From positions 17,982,001-18,046,000 of the forward strand of contig NC_079878.1 of NCBI RefSeq assembly GCF_029227915.1: a DNA stretch of 64,000 nucleotides, given 5' to 3'. Below are positions 22,244 through 35,557 of this stretch, one piece after another (the first letter of the stretch is position 1; every line of letters begins with the position of its first letter). Below the pieces are notes generated by a model that had not been told where the DNA came from, made no database searches, and was given only the letters and a program-made list of their open reading frames with translations. Made by a program: the position numbers and the translations under genes. The stretch is from Hydractinia symbiolongicarpus. Lineage: Eukaryota > Cnidaria > Hydrozoa > Anthoathecata > Hydractiniidae.

Positions 22244-22819
22244 TATTCCGCAATTGCCATAGAACACCGTCAAGTACGTGCACAGTCTTCCAAAAGGTTA
22301 TAACACGGCCTTTCGCAGCCTAATAAAGGCCTTACACGTAAATGACGTGCTTCTACCAGCATAGACAGGTGGCCATAGGTCTAGTCCTTGCACTCTTAAT
22401 GGACTACGACGCATCAAGTCGTTTTCCAGTCCTCAATAGCCATAGAACACCGTCAAGTACGTGCACAGTCTTCCAAAACGTTATAAAACGGCCTTTGGCT
22501 GTCGAATAAAGGCCTTACACGTAAATGACGTGCTTCTAAGAGCATAGACCGGCGGGGATCAGTCTAGTCCTCTCACACTCTATGAACTACGACGCCTCAA
22601 ATCGTTTTCTATTCCGCAATGGCCATAGAACACCGTCAAGTACGTGCACAAACTTCTAAAGGTTATAATACGGCCTTTTGCAGCCGAATAAGAGCCTAAC
22701 ACGTAAGTCACGACCTTCCCGGAGCCCAGACTTGTTGCCATAGGTCTAGTCCTTCCACTCATCATGGACTACGACGCCTCAAGTCGTTTTTCATTCTGCA
22801 ATGGCCGTAGAACACCATC

Positions 22820-23960
22820 AACTGCATGCACGGCCTTCTAAAATTTGTAGTACGGTTTTTTGCAGCCTAATAGGGGCCTTATACGTGAATGACGCGCTTC
22901 TACGAGCATAGACAGGTGGCAGAAGGTCTAGTCCTTCCACTCATCATGGACTACGACGCCTCAAGTCGTTTTCCATTCCGCAATGGCCATAGAACACCGT
23001 CAAGTACGTGCACAGTCTTCCAAAAGGTTATAACACGGCCTTTTGCAGCCTAATAAAGGCCTTACAAGTAAATGACGTGCTTCTACCAGCATAGACAGGT
23101 GGCCATAGGTCTAGTCCTTGCACTCTTAATGGACTACGACGTCTCAAGTGGTTTTCCAATCCGCAATGGCCATAAAAAACCGTCAACTGCATGCACGGCC
23201 TTCTAAAATTTGTAGTACGGTTTTTTGCAGCCTAATAGGGGCCTTATACGTGAATGACGCGCTTCTACGAGCATAGACAGGTGGCAGAAGGTCTAGTCCT
23301 TCCACTCATCATGGACTACGACGCCTCAAGTCGTTTTCCATTCCGCAATGGCCATAGAACACCGTCAAGTACGTGCACAGTCTTCCAAAAGGTTATAACA
23401 CGGCCTTTTGCAGCCTAATAAAGGCCTTACAAGTAAATGACGTGCTTCTACCAGCATAGACAGGTGGCCATAGGTCTAGTCCTTGCACTCTTAATGGACT
23501 ACGACGTCTCAAGTGGTTTTCCAATCCGCAATGGCCATAAAAAACCGTCAAGTACGTGCACAGTCTTCCAAAAGGTTATAATACTGTCTTATGCAGCCTA
23601 ATAGGGGCCTTATACGTGAATGACGCGCTTCTACGAGCATAGACAGGTGGCAGAAGGTCTAGTCCTTCCACTCATCATGGACTACGACGCCTCAAGTCGT
23701 TTTCCATTCCGCAATGGCCATAGAACACCGTCAAGTACGTGCACAGTCTTCCAAAAGGTTATAACACGGCCTTTTGCAGCCTAATAAAGGCCTTACAAGT
23801 AAATGACGTGCTTCTACCAGCATAGACAGGTGGCCATAGGTCTAGTCCTTGCACTCTTAATGGACTACGACGTCTCAAGTGGTTTTCCAATCCGCAATGG
23901 CCATAAAAAAGCGTCAAGTACGTGCACAGTCTTTCAAAAGGTTATAATACTGTCTTATGC
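22820..23960 (+). repeat. Dimer expansion, three tandem copies of ~365 bp
   Basis: The marker GACGCGCTTCTACGAGC followed by GGTGGCAGAAGGTC lies at 22,891, 23,256 and 23,622, spacings of 365 and 366 bp, two monomers. Each dimer is one class A and one class H monomer. The joins pass through hybrid monomers such as CATAAAAAACCGTCAACTGC near 23,173. Confidence 0.8.
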
Positions 23961-26081
23961 AGCCTAATAGGGGCCTTATACATGAATTACGTGCTTCTAC
24001 GAGCATAGATCGGTGAGGATCGGTTCAGTCTTTCCACTCTCAATGGACTACGACGTCTCAAGTTGTTTTCCAATCCGCAATGGCCATAAAAAACCGTCAA
24101 GTACGTGCACAGTCTTCCAAAAGGTTATAATACGGCCTTTTGCAGCCTAATAAAGGCCTTACACGTAAATGACATACATCTACGAGCATAGACCGGCGGG
24201 GATCAGTCTAATCCTTTAACACTCTATGAACTACGACGCCTCAAATCGTTTTCTATTCCGCAATTGCCATAGAACACCGTCAAGTACGTGCACAGTCTTC
24301 CAAAAGGTTATAACACGGCCTTTCGCAGCCTAATAAAGGCCTTACACGTAAATGACGTGCTTCTACCAGCATAGACAGGTGGCCATAGGTCTAGTCCTTG
24401 CACTCTTAATGGACTACGACGCATCAAGTCGTTTTCCAGTCCTCAATAGCCATAGAACACCGTCAAGTACGTGCACAGTCTTCCAAAACGTTATAAAACG
24501 GCCTTTGGCTGTCGAATAAAGGCCTTACACGTAAATGACGTGCTTCTACGAGCATAGACCGGCGGGGATCAGTCTAGTCCTCTCACACTCTATGAACTAC
24601 GACGCCTCAAATCGTTTTCTATTCCGCAATGGCCATAGAACACCGTCAAGTACGTGCACAAACTTCTAAAGGTTATAATACGGCCTTTTGCAGCCGAATA
24701 AGAGCCTAACACGTAAGTCACGACCTTCCCGGAGCCCAGACTTGTTGCCATAGGTCTAGTCCTTGCACTCTCAATGGAATACGACGCCTCAAGTGGTTTT
24801 CCAATCTGCAATGGCCATAGAGCACCATCAACTACATGCACAGACTTCCAAAGGTGTAATACGGCTTTTTGCAGTCTAATAGGGGCCTTATACGTGAATG
24901 ACGTGCTTCTACGAGCATAGACCGGTGAGGATCGGTTCAGTCTTTCCACTCTCAATGGACTGCGACGTCTCAATTCGTTTTCCATTCCGCAATGGCCATA
25001 GAACACCGTCAAGTACGTGCACAGTTTTCCAAAAGGTTCTAATACGGCCTTTTGCAGCCTAATAAAGGCCTTACACGTAAATGACGTGCTTCTACGAGCA
25101 TAGACTGGTGGCAATAGGTCTAGTCCTTGCACTCATCATGGACTACGACGCCTCAAGTCGTTTTCTATTCCGCAATGGCCATAGAACACCGTCAAGTACG
25201 TGCACAATCTTCTAAAGGTTATAATACGGCCTTTTGCAGCGTAATAAGAGCCTAACACGTAAATGACGTGCTTCTACGAGCATAGACAGGTGGCCACAGG
25301 TATAGTCCTTGCACTCTTAATGGACTACGACGCGTCAAATCGTTTTCCATTCCTCAGTGGCCATAGAACACCATCAACTACAAGCGCAGTCTTCTAAAGG
25401 CTGTATTACGGCTTATTGCAGCCTAATAGGTGCCTTATTTGTGAATTACGTGCTTCTACGAGCATAGACCGGTGAGGATCAGTTCAGTCTTTCCACTCTC
25501 AATGGACTACGACGTCTCAAGTGGTTCTCCATTCCGCAATGGCCAGGGAACACTGTCAAGTACGTGTACAATCTTCTAAAGGATATAATACGGCCTATTG
25601 CAAGCTAATAAGGGTCTTCCACGAAAATGACGTGCTTCTACGAGCATAAACAGGTGGCCACAGGTATAGTCCTTGCACTATTAATGGACTACGACGCGTC
25701 AAGTCGTTTTCCATTCCTCAGTGGCCATAGAACACCATCAACTACATGCGCAGTCTTCTAAAGGCTGTATTACGGCTTATTGCAGCCTAATAGGGGCCTT
25801 ACACGTAAATGACGTGCTTCTACGAGCATAGACCGGCAGGGATCAGTCTAATCCTTTCACACTCTATAAACTACGACGCCTTAAATCGTTTTCCATTCTG
25901 CAATGGCCATAGAACACCATCAACTGCATGCACGGCCTTCTAAAATTTGTAGTACGGTCTTTTGCAGCCTAATAGGGGCCTTATACATGAATTACGTGCT
26001 TCTACGAGCATAGACCGGTGAGGATCGGTTCAGTCTTTCCACTCTCAATGGACTACGACGTCTCAAGTGGTTTTCCATTCC

Positions 26082-26627
26082 GCAATGGCCATGGAACACC
26101 GTCAAGTACGTGCACAATCTTCTAAAGGATATAATACGGCCTATTGCAGGCTAATAAGCGCCTTACACGTGAATGACGTGCTTCTACGAGCATAGACCTG
26201 TGAGGATCGGTTTAGTCTTTCCACTCTCAATGGACTACGACGACTCAAGTGGTTTTCCAATCCGCATTGGCCATAGAACACCGTGAAGTTCGTCATTAGT
26301 CTTCTAAATGTTGTGATATGGCATTTTGCAGCCCAGTAACGGCCATACACGTTAGTCACGTGCTTCCACGACCATAAACCGGTGGGGATTGCTCTAGTCC
26401 TCCCACTGTCAATGGACTACGACGCCTCAAGTCGTTTTCCATTCTGCAATAGCCATAGAACACCATCAAGTACGTGCCCAGTCTTCTAAAGATTATAATA
26501 CGGCCTTCTGCAGCCTAATAAGGGCTTAACACGTAAATCACGACCTTCCCGGAGCCCAGACTTGTTGCCATAGGTCTAGTCATTCCACTCATCATAGACT
26601 ACAACGCCTCAAGTCGTTTTCCATTCT
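26082..26627 (+). repeat. Shortened pentamer, F/E hybrid then D and I (two monomers lost)
   Basis: The monomer 26082-26263 is class F at its start (GGATATAATACGG, CCTATTGCAGG) and class E from TAATAAGCGCC onward. Its length is exactly 182 bp, so the join is in register. D (26264) and I (26446) follow normally. Compared with an intact pentamer, the second part of F, all of G and the first part of E are absent, exactly two monomer lengths. Unequal recombination at the shared GCTAATAAG is the simplest explanation. Confidence 0.8.
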
Positions 26628-27355
26628 GCCATTTCCATAGAACACCATCAACTACATGCGCAGTCTTCTAAAGGCTGTAATACGGCTTTTTGCAGCCTAA
26701 CAGGGACCTTACACGTAAATCACGTGCTTCAAGTAGCCTAGACCGGCGGGGATCAGTCTAGTCCTTTCACACTCTATGAACTACGACGCCTCAAATCGTT
26801 TTTCATTCTGCAATGGCCATAGAGCACCATCAACTGCATGCACGGCCTTCTAAAATTTGTAGTACGGTCTTTTGCAGCCTAATAGGTGCCTTATTTGCGA
26901 ATTACGTGCTTCTACGAGCATAGACCGGTGAGGATCGGTTCAGTCTTTCCACTCTCAATGGACTACGACGTCTCAAGTGGTTTTCCATTCCGTAATGGCC
27001 ATGGAACACCGTCAAGTACGTGCACAATCTTCTAAAGGATATAATACGGCCTATTGCAGGCTAATAAGGGTCTTCCACGTAAATGACGTGCTTCTACGAG
27101 CATAGACAGGTGGCCACAGGTATAGTCCTTGCACTCTTAATGGATTACGACGCGTCAAGTCGTTTTCCATTCCTCAGTGGCCATAGAACACCATCAACTA
27201 CATGCGCAGTCTTCTAAAGGCTGTATTACGGTTTATTGCAGCCTAATAGGGGCCTTATACGTAAATTACGTGCTTCTACGAGTATAGACCGGTGAGGATC
27301 GGTTCAGTCTTTCCACTCTCAATGGACTACGACGTCTCAAGTGGTTTTCCATTCC

Positions 27356-28265
27356 GCAATGGCCATGGAACACCGTCAAGTACGTGCACAATCTTCTAAA
27401 GGATATAATACGGCCTATTGCAGGCTAATAAGGGTCTTCCACGTAAATGACGTGCTTTTACGAGCATAAACAGGTGGCCACAGGTATAGTCCTTGCACTC
27501 TTAATGGACTACGACGCGTCAAGTCGTTTTCCATTCCTCAGTGGCCATAGAACACCATCAACTACATGCGCAGTCTTCTAAAGGCTGTATTACGGCTTAT
27601 TGCAGCCTAATAGGGGCCTTACACGTAAATCACGTGCTTCAAGTAGCCTAGACTGGTGCGGATCGGTCTAGTCCTTCAGCTCTCAATGAACTGCGTTGCC
27701 TCAAGTCATTTTCCATTCCGCAATGGCCATAGCACACCTTCAAATACGTGAACATTCTTCTAAAGGTTATAATACGGTCCTTTGTATGCTAATAAGCGCC
27801 TTACACGTGAATGACGTGCTTCTACGAGCATAGACCTGTGAGGATCGGTTTAGTCTTTCCACTCTCAATGGACTACGACGACTCAAGTGGTTTTCCAATT
27901 CGCATTGGCCATAGAACACCGTGAAGTTCGTCATTAGTCTTCTAAATGTTGTGATATGGCATTTTGCAGCCCAGTAACGGCCATACACGTTAGTCACGTG
28001 CTTCCACGACCATAGACCGGTGGGGATTGCTCTAGTCCTCCCACTGTCAATGGACTACGACGCCTCAAGTCGTTTTCCATTCCGCAATAGCCATAGAACA
28101 CCATCAAGTACGTGCCCAGTCTTCTAAAGATTATAATACGGCCTTCTGCAGCCTAATAAGGGCTTAACACGTAAATCACGACCTTCCCGGAGCCCAGACT
28201 TGTTGCCATAGGTCTAGTCATTCCACTCATCATAGACTACAACGCCTCAAGTCGTTTTCCATTCT
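27356..28265 (+). repeat. Pentamer 8, F-G-E-D-I
   Basis: Exactly 910 bp, with the D marker CCAATTCGCATTGG and the E marker AGCACACCTTCAAATACG, both shared with pentamers 5 and 6. Confidence 0.85.
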
Positions 28266-28507
28266 GCCATTTCCATAGAACACCATCAACTACATGCGCA
28301 GTCTTCTAAAGGCTGTAATACGGCTTTTTGCAGCCTAACAGGGACCTTACACGTAAATCACGTGCTTCAAGTAGCCTAGACCGGCGGGGATCAGTCTATT
28401 CCTTTCACACTCTATGAACTACGACGCCTCAAATCGTTTTTCATTCTGCAATGGCCATAGAGCACCATCAACTGCATGCACGGCCTTCTAAAATTTGTAG
28501 TACGGTC

Positions 28508-28515
28508 TTTTTTTT
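28508..28515 (+). other. T8 run inside a class B monomer, copy 1
   Basis: The usual TCTTTTGCAGCC is replaced by TC, eight T and AGCC, a net gain of two bases with loss of GC. I see this only here and at 29,783-29,790. Confidence 0.85.
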
Positions 28516-28630
28516 AGCCTAATAGGTGCCTTATTGCGAATTACGTGCTTCTACGAGCATAGACCGGTGAGGATCGGTTCAGTCTTTCCACTCTCAATGG
28601 ACTACGACGTCTCAAGTGGTTTTCCATTCC

Positions 28631-29540
28631 GTAATGGCCATGGAACACCGTCAAGTACGTGCACAATCTTCTAAAGGATATAATACGGCCTATTGCAGGC
28701 TAATAAGGGTCTTCCACGTAAATGACGTGCTTCTACGAGCATAGACAGGTGGCCACAGGTATAGTCCTTGCACTCTTAATGGATTACGACGCGTCAAGTC
28801 GTTTTCCATTCCTCAGTGGCCATAGAACACCATCAACTACATGCGCAGTCTTCTAAAGGCTGTATTACGGCTTATTGCAGCCTAATAGGGGCCTTACACG
28901 TAAATCACGTGCTTCAAGTAGCCTAGACTGGTGCGGATCGGTCTAGTCCTTCAGCTCTCAATGAACTGCGTTGCCTCAAGTCATTTTCCATTCCGCAATG
29001 GCCATAGAACACCGTCAAATACGTGAACATTCTTCTAAAGGTTATAATACGGTCCTTTGTATGCTAATAAGCGCCATACACGTGAATGACGTGCTTCTAC
29101 GAGCATAGACCTGTGAGGATCGGTTTAGTCTTTCCACTCTCAATGGACTACGACGACTCAAGTGGTTCTCCAATCCGCATTGGCCATAGAACACCGTGAA
29201 GTTCGTCATTAGTCTTCTAAATGTTGTGATATGGCATTTTGCAGCCCAGTAACGGCCATACACGTTAGTCACGTGCTTCCACGACCATAGACCGGTGGGG
29301 ATTGCTCTATTCCTCCCACTGTCAATGGACTACGACGCCTCAAGTCGTTTTCCATTTCGCAATAGCCATAGAACACCATCAAGTACGTGCCCAGTCTTCT
29401 AAAGATTATAATACGGCCTTCTGCAGCCTAATAAGGGCTTAACACGTAAATCACGACCTTCCCGGAGCCCAGACTTGTTGCCATAGGTCTAGTCATTCCA
29501 CTCATCATAGACTACAACGCCTCAAGTCGTTTTCCATTCT
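28631..29540 (+). repeat. Pentamer 9, F-G-E-D-I, mosaic
   Basis: Exactly 910 bp and 1,275 bp downstream of pentamer 8. Its E, D and I members carry the markers of pentamers 2-4 (AGAACACCGTCAAATACG, GCGCCATACACG, GGTTCTCCAATCC, CATTTCGCAATAG) and not those of pentamers 5, 6 and 8. The flanking monomers match the neighbouring repeat. A private change is CTCTATTCCTCCC near 29,306. Confidence 0.8.
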
Positions 29541-29782
29541 GCCATTTCCATAGAACACCATCAACTACATGCGCAGTCTTCTAAAGGCTGTAATACGGCT
29601 TTTTGCAGCCTAACAGGGACCTTACACGTAAATCACGTGCTTCAAGTAGCCTAGACCGGCGGGGATCAGTCTATTCCTTTCACACTCTATGAACTACGAC
29701 GCCTCAAATCGTTTTTCATTCTGCAATGGCCATAGAGCACCATCAACTGCATGCACGGCCTTCTAAAATTTGTAGTACGGTC

Positions 29783-29790
29783 TTTTTTTT
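29783..29790 (+). other. T8 run inside a class B monomer, copy 2
   Basis: Exact counterpart of the T8 run 1,275 bp upstream. Together with the shared CAGTCTATTCCTTTC change (near 28,391 and 29,666) it marks a recent 7-monomer tandem duplication. Confidence 0.85.
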
Positions 29791-30119
29791 AGCCTAATAG
29801 GTGCCTTATTGCGAATTACGTGCTTCTACGAGCATAGACCGGTGAGGATCGGTTCAGTCTTTCCACTCTCAATGGACTACGACGTCTCAAGTGGTTTTCC
29901 ATTCCGTAATGGCCATGGAACACCGTCAAGTACGTGCACAATCTTCTAAAGGATATAATACGGCCTATTGCAGGCTAATAAGGGTCTTCCACGTAAATGA
30001 CGTGCTTCTACGAGCTTAGACAGGTGGCCACAGGTATAGTCCTTGCACTCTTAATGGATTACGACGCGTCAAGTCGTTTTCCATTCCTCAGTGGCCATAG
30101 AACACCATCAACTACATGC

Positions 30120-32648
30120 GCAGTCTTCTAAAGGCTGTATTACGGCTTATTGCAGCCTAATAGGGGCCTTATACGTAAATTACGTGCTTCTACGAGTATA
30201 GACCGGTGAGGATTGGTTCAGTCTTTCCACTCTCAATGGACTACGACGTCTCAAGTGGTTTTCCATTCCGCAATGGCCATGGAACACCGTGGAGTACGTG
30301 CACAATCTTCTAAAGGATATAATACGGCCTATTGCAGGCTAATAAGGGTCTTCCACGCAAATGACGTGCTTTTACGAGCATAAACAGGTGGCCACAGGTA
30401 TAGTCCTTGCACTCTTAATGGACTACGACGCGTCAAGTCGTTTTCCATTCCTCAGTGGCCATAGAACACCATCAACTACATGCGCAGTCTTCTAAAGGCT
30501 GTATTACGGCTTATTGCAGCCTAATAGGGGCCTTACACGTAAATCACGTGCTTCAAGTAGCCTAGACTGGTGCGGATCGGTCTAGTCCTTCAGCTCTCAA
30601 TGAACTGCGTTGCCTCAAGTCATTTTCCATTCCGCAATGGCCATAGCACACCTTCAAATACGTGAACATTCTTCTAAAGGTTATAATACGGTCCTTTGTA
30701 TGCTAATAAACGCCTTACACGTGAATGACGTGCTTCTACGAGCATAGACCGGTGAGGATCGGTTTAGTCTTTCCACTCCCAATGGACTACGACGACTCAA
30801 GTGGTTTTCCAATCCGCATTGGCCATAGAACACCGTGAAGTTCGTCATTAGTCTTCTAAATGTTGTGATATGGCATTTTGCAGCCCAGTAACGGCCATAC
30901 ACGTTAGTCACGTGCTTCCACGACCATAGACCGGTGGGGATTGCTCTAGTCCTCCCACTGTCAATGGACTACGACGCCTCAAGTCGTTTTCCATTCCGCA
31001 ATAGCCATAGAACACCATCAAGTACGTGCCCAGTCTTCTAAAGATTATAATACGGCCTTCTGCAGCCTAATAAGGGCTTAACACGTAAATCACGACCTTC
31101 CCGGAGCCCAGACTTGTTGCCATAGGTCTAGTCATTCCACTCATCATAGACTACAACGCCTCAAGTCGTTTTCCATTCTGCCATTTCCATAGAACACCAT
31201 CAACTACATGCGCAGTCTTCTAAAGGCTGTAATACGGCTTTTTGCAGCCTAACAGGGACCTTACACGTAAATCACGTGCTTCAAGTAGCCTAGACCGGCG
31301 GGGATCAGTCTAGTCCTTTCACACTCTATGAACTACGACGCCTCAAATCGTTTTTCATTCTGCAATGGCCATAGAGCACCATCAACTGCATGCACGGCCT
31401 TCTAAAATTTGTAGTACGGTCTTTTGCAGCCTAATAGGTGCCTTATTGCGAATTACGTGCTTCTACGAGCATAGACCGGTAAGGATCGGTTCAGTCTTTC
31501 CACTCTCAATGGACTACGACGTCTCAAGTGGTTTTCTATTCCGCAATTGCCATAGAACACCGTCAAGTACGTGCACAGTCTTCCAAAAGGTTATAACACG
31601 GCCTTTCGCAGCCTAATAAAGGCCTTACACGTAAATGACGTGCTTCTACCAGCATAGACAGGTGGCCATAGGTCTAGTCCTTGCACTCTTAATGGACTAC
31701 GACGCATCAAGTCGTTTTCCAGTCCTCAATAGCCATAGAACACCGTCAAGTACGTGCACAGTCTTCCAAAACGTTATAAAACGGCCTTTGGCTGTCGAAT
31801 AAAGGCCTTACACGTAAATGACGTGCTTCTACGAGCATAGACCGGCGGGGATCAGTCTAGTCCTCTCACACTCTATGAACTACAACGACTCAAATCGTTT
31901 TCTATTCCGCAATGGCCATAGAACACCGTCAAGTACGTGCACAAACTTCTAAAGGTTATAATACGGCCTTTTGCAGCCGAATAAGAGCCTAACACGTAAG
32001 TCACGACCTTCCCGGAGCCCAGACTTGTTGCCAAAGGTCTAGTCCTTCCACTCATCATGGACTACGACGCCTCAAGTCGTTTTTCATTCTGCAATGGCCG
32101 TAGAACACCATCAACTGCATGCACGGCCTTCTAAAATTTGTAGTACGGTTTTTTGCAGCCTAATAGGGGCCTTATACGTGAATGACGCGCTTCTACGAGC
32201 ATAGACAGGTGGCAGAAGGTCTAGTCCTTCCACTCATCATGGACTACGACGCCTCAAGTCGTTTTCCATTCCGCAATGGCCATAGAACACCGTCAAGTAC
32301 GTGCACAGTCTTCCAAAAGGTTATAACACGGCCTTTTGCAGCCTAATAAAGGCCTTACAAGTAAATGACGTGCTTCTACCAGCATAGACAGGTGGCCATA
32401 GGTCTAGTCCTTGCACTCTTAATGGACTACGACGTCTCAAGTGGTTTTTCAATCCGCAATGGCCATAAAAAACCGTCAAGTACGTGTACAGTCTTCCAAA
32501 AGGTTATAATACTGTCTTATGCAGCCTAATAGGGGCCTTATACGTGAATGACGCGCTTCTACGAGCATAGACAGGTGGCAGAAGGTCTAGTCCTTCCACT
32601 CATCATGGACTACGACGCCTCAAGTCGTTTTCCATTCCGCAATGGCCA
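30120..32648 (+). repeat. 2.53-kb segment duplicated at 34,498-37,026 (offset 4,378 bp)
   Basis: A constant offset of 4,378 bp (24 monomers) covers pentamer 10, the class C and B monomers and the GCAATTGCC unit. At 34,498 the second copy starts abruptly inside a monomer: a class A start (GTCAAGTACGTGCA) is joined to the class G middle (CAGTCTTCTAAAGGCTG). At the far end the copies differ from CATAAAAAACC (32,648) versus CATGGAACACC (37,026). Confidence 0.8.
30270..31179 (+). repeat. Pentamer 10, F-G-E-D-I
   Basis: Exactly 910 bp. It carries GTGGAGTACG in F, TAATAAACGCC in E, and CACTCCCAATGG plus GACCGGTGAGG in the E/D region. All are shared with pentamer 11, which lies 4,378 bp downstream. 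Confidence 0.85.
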
Positions 32649-34647
32649 TAAAAAACCGTCAAGTACGTGCACAGTCTTCCAAAAGGTTATAATACGGCCT
32701 TTTGCAGCCTAATAAAGGCCTTACACGTAAATGACATACATCTACGAGCATAGACCGGCGGGGATCAGTCTAATCCTTTAACACTCTATGAACTACGACG
32801 CCTCAAATCGTTTTCTATTCCGCAATTGCCATAGAACACCGTCAAGTACGTGCACAGTCTTCCAAAAGGTTATAACACGGCCTTTCGCAGCCTAATAAAG
32901 GCCTTACACGTAAATGACGTGCTTCTACCAGCATAGACAGGTGGCCATAGGTCTAGTCCTTGCACTCTTAATGGACTACGACGCATCAAGTCGTTTTCCA
33001 GTCCTCAATAGCCATAGAACACCGTCAAGTACGTGCACAGTCTTCCAAAACGTTATAAAACGGCCTTTGGCTGTCGAATAAAGGCCTTACACGTAAATGA
33101 CGTGCTTCTACGAGCATAGACCGGCGGGGATCAGTCTAGTCCTCTCACACTCTATGAACTACGACGCCTCAAATCGTTTTCTATTCCGCAATGGCCATAG
33201 AACACCGTCAAGTACGTGCACAAACTTCTAAAGGTTATAATACGGCCTTTTGCAGCCTAATAAAGGCCTTACAAGTAAATGACGTGCTTCTACCAGCATA
33301 GACAGGTGGCCATAGGTCTAGTCCTTGCACTCTTAATGGACTACGACGTCTCAAGTGGTTTTCCAATCCGCAATGGCCATAAAAAACCGTCAAGTACGTG
33401 CACAGTCTTCCAAAAGGTTATAATACTGTCTTATGCAGCCTAATAGGGGCCTTATACATGAATTGCGTGCTTCTACGAGCATAGATCGGTGAGGATCGGT
33501 TCAGTCTTTCCACTCTCAATGGACTACGACGTCTCAAGTAGTTTTCCAATCCGCAATGGCCATAAAAAACCGTCAAGTACGTGCACAGTCTTCCAAAAGG
33601 TTATAATACGGCCTTTTGCAGCCTAATAAAGGCCTTACACGTAAATGACATACATCTACGAGCATAGACCGGCGGGGATCAGTCTAATCCTTTAACACTC
33701 TATGAACTACGACGCCTCAAATCGTTTTCTATTCCGCAATTGCCATAGAACACCGTCAAGTACGTGCACAGTCTTCCAAAAGGTTATAACACGGCCTTTC
33801 GCAGCCTAATAAAGGCCTTACACGTAAATGACGTGCTTCTACCAGCATAGACAGGTGGCCATAGGTCTAGTCCTTGCACTCTTAATGGACTACGACGCAT
33901 CAAGTCGTTTTCCAGTCCTCAATAGCCATAGAACACCGTCAAGTACGTGCACAGTCTTCCAAAACGTTATAAAACGGCCTTTGGCTGTCGAATAAAGGCC
34001 TTACAAGTAAATGACGTGCTTCTACGAGCATAGACCGGCGGGGATCAGTCTAGTCCTCTCACACTCTATGAACTACGACGCCTCAAATCGTTTTCTATTC
34101 CGCAATGGCCATAGAACACCGTCAAGTACGTGCACAAACTTCTAAAGGTTATAATACGGCCTTTTGCAGCCGAATAAGAGCCTAACACGTAAGTCACGAC
34201 CTTCCCGGAGCACAGACTTGTTGCCATAGGTCTAGTCCTTCCACTCATCATGGACTACGACGCCTCAAGTCGTTTTTCATTCTGCAATGGCCGTAGAACA
34301 CCATCAACTGCATGCACGGCCTTCTAAAATTTGTAGTACGGTTTTTTGCAGCCTAATAGGGGCCTTATACGTGAATGACGCGCTTCTACGAGCATAGACA
34401 GGTGGCAGAAGGTCTAGTCCTTCCACTCATCATGGACTACGACGCCTCAAGTCGTTTTCCATTCCGCAATGGCCATAGAACACCGTCAAGTACGTGCACA
34501 GTCTTCTAAAGGCTGTATTACGGCTTATTGCAGCCTAATAGGGGCCTTATACGTAAATTACGTGCTTCTACGAGTATAGACCGGTGAGGATTGGTTCAGT
34601 CTTTCCACTCTCAATGGACTACGACGTCTCAAGTGGTTTTCCATTCC

Positions 34648-35557
34648 GCAATGGCCATGGAACACCGTGGAGTACGTGCACAATCTTCTAAAGGATATAA
34701 TACGGCCTATTGCAGGCTAATAAGGGTCTTCCACGCAAATGACGTGCTTTTACGAGCATAAACAGGTGGCCACAGGTATAGTCCTTGCACTCTTAATGGA
34801 CTACGACGCGTCAAGTCGTTTTCCATTCCTCAGTGGCCATAGAACACCATCAACTACATGCGCAGTCTTCTAAAGGCTGTATTACGGCTTATTGCAGCCT
34901 AATAGGGGCCTTACACGTAAATCACGTGCTTCAAGTAGCCTAGACTGGTGCGGATCGGTCTAGTCCTTCAGCTCTCAATGAACTGCGTTGCCTCAAGTCA
35001 TTTTCCATTCCGCAATGGCCATAGCACACCTTCAAATACGTGAACATTCTTCTAAAGGTTATAATACGGTCCTTTGTATGCTAATAAACGCCTTACACGT
35101 GAATGACGTGCTTCTACGAGCATAGACCGGTGAGGATCGGTTTAGTCTTTCCACTCCCAATGGACTACGACGACTCAAGTGGTTTTCCAATCCGCATTGG
35201 CCATAGAACACCGTGAAGTTCGTCATTAGTCTTCCAAATGTTGTGATATGGCATTTTGCAGCCCAGTAACGGCCATACACGTTAGTCACGTGCTTCCACG
35301 ACCATAGACCGGTGGGGATTGCTCTAGTCCTCCCACTGTCAATGGACTACGACGCCTCAAGTCGTTTTCCATTCCGCAATAGCCATAGAACACCATCAAG
35401 TACGTGCCCAGTCTTCTAAAGATTATAATACGGCCTTCTGCAGCCTAATAAGGGCTTAACACGTAAATCACGACCTTCCCGGAGCCCAGACTTGTTGCCA
35501 TAGGTCTAGTCATTCCACTCATCATAGACTACAACGCCTCAAGTCGTTTTCCATTCT
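34648..35557 (+). repeat. Pentamer 11, F-G-E-D-I
   Basis: Exactly 910 bp and nearly the same as pentamer 10. One visible difference is GTCTTCCAAATG for GTCTTCTAAATG in D. No further pentamer is seen until 50.7 kb. Confidence 0.85.

Larger units (their letters stand above)
27601..30010 (+). repeat. 7-monomer tandem duplication (1,275-bp offset)
   Basis: The first unit is about 27,601-28,875 and the second about 28,876-30,010 or slightly beyond. The offset is 1,275 bp at most markers. The two units agree over the class C, B, F and G monomers but not over the E-D-I part, where the second unit has markers from the 5-13 kb pentamers. Confidence 0.75.
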
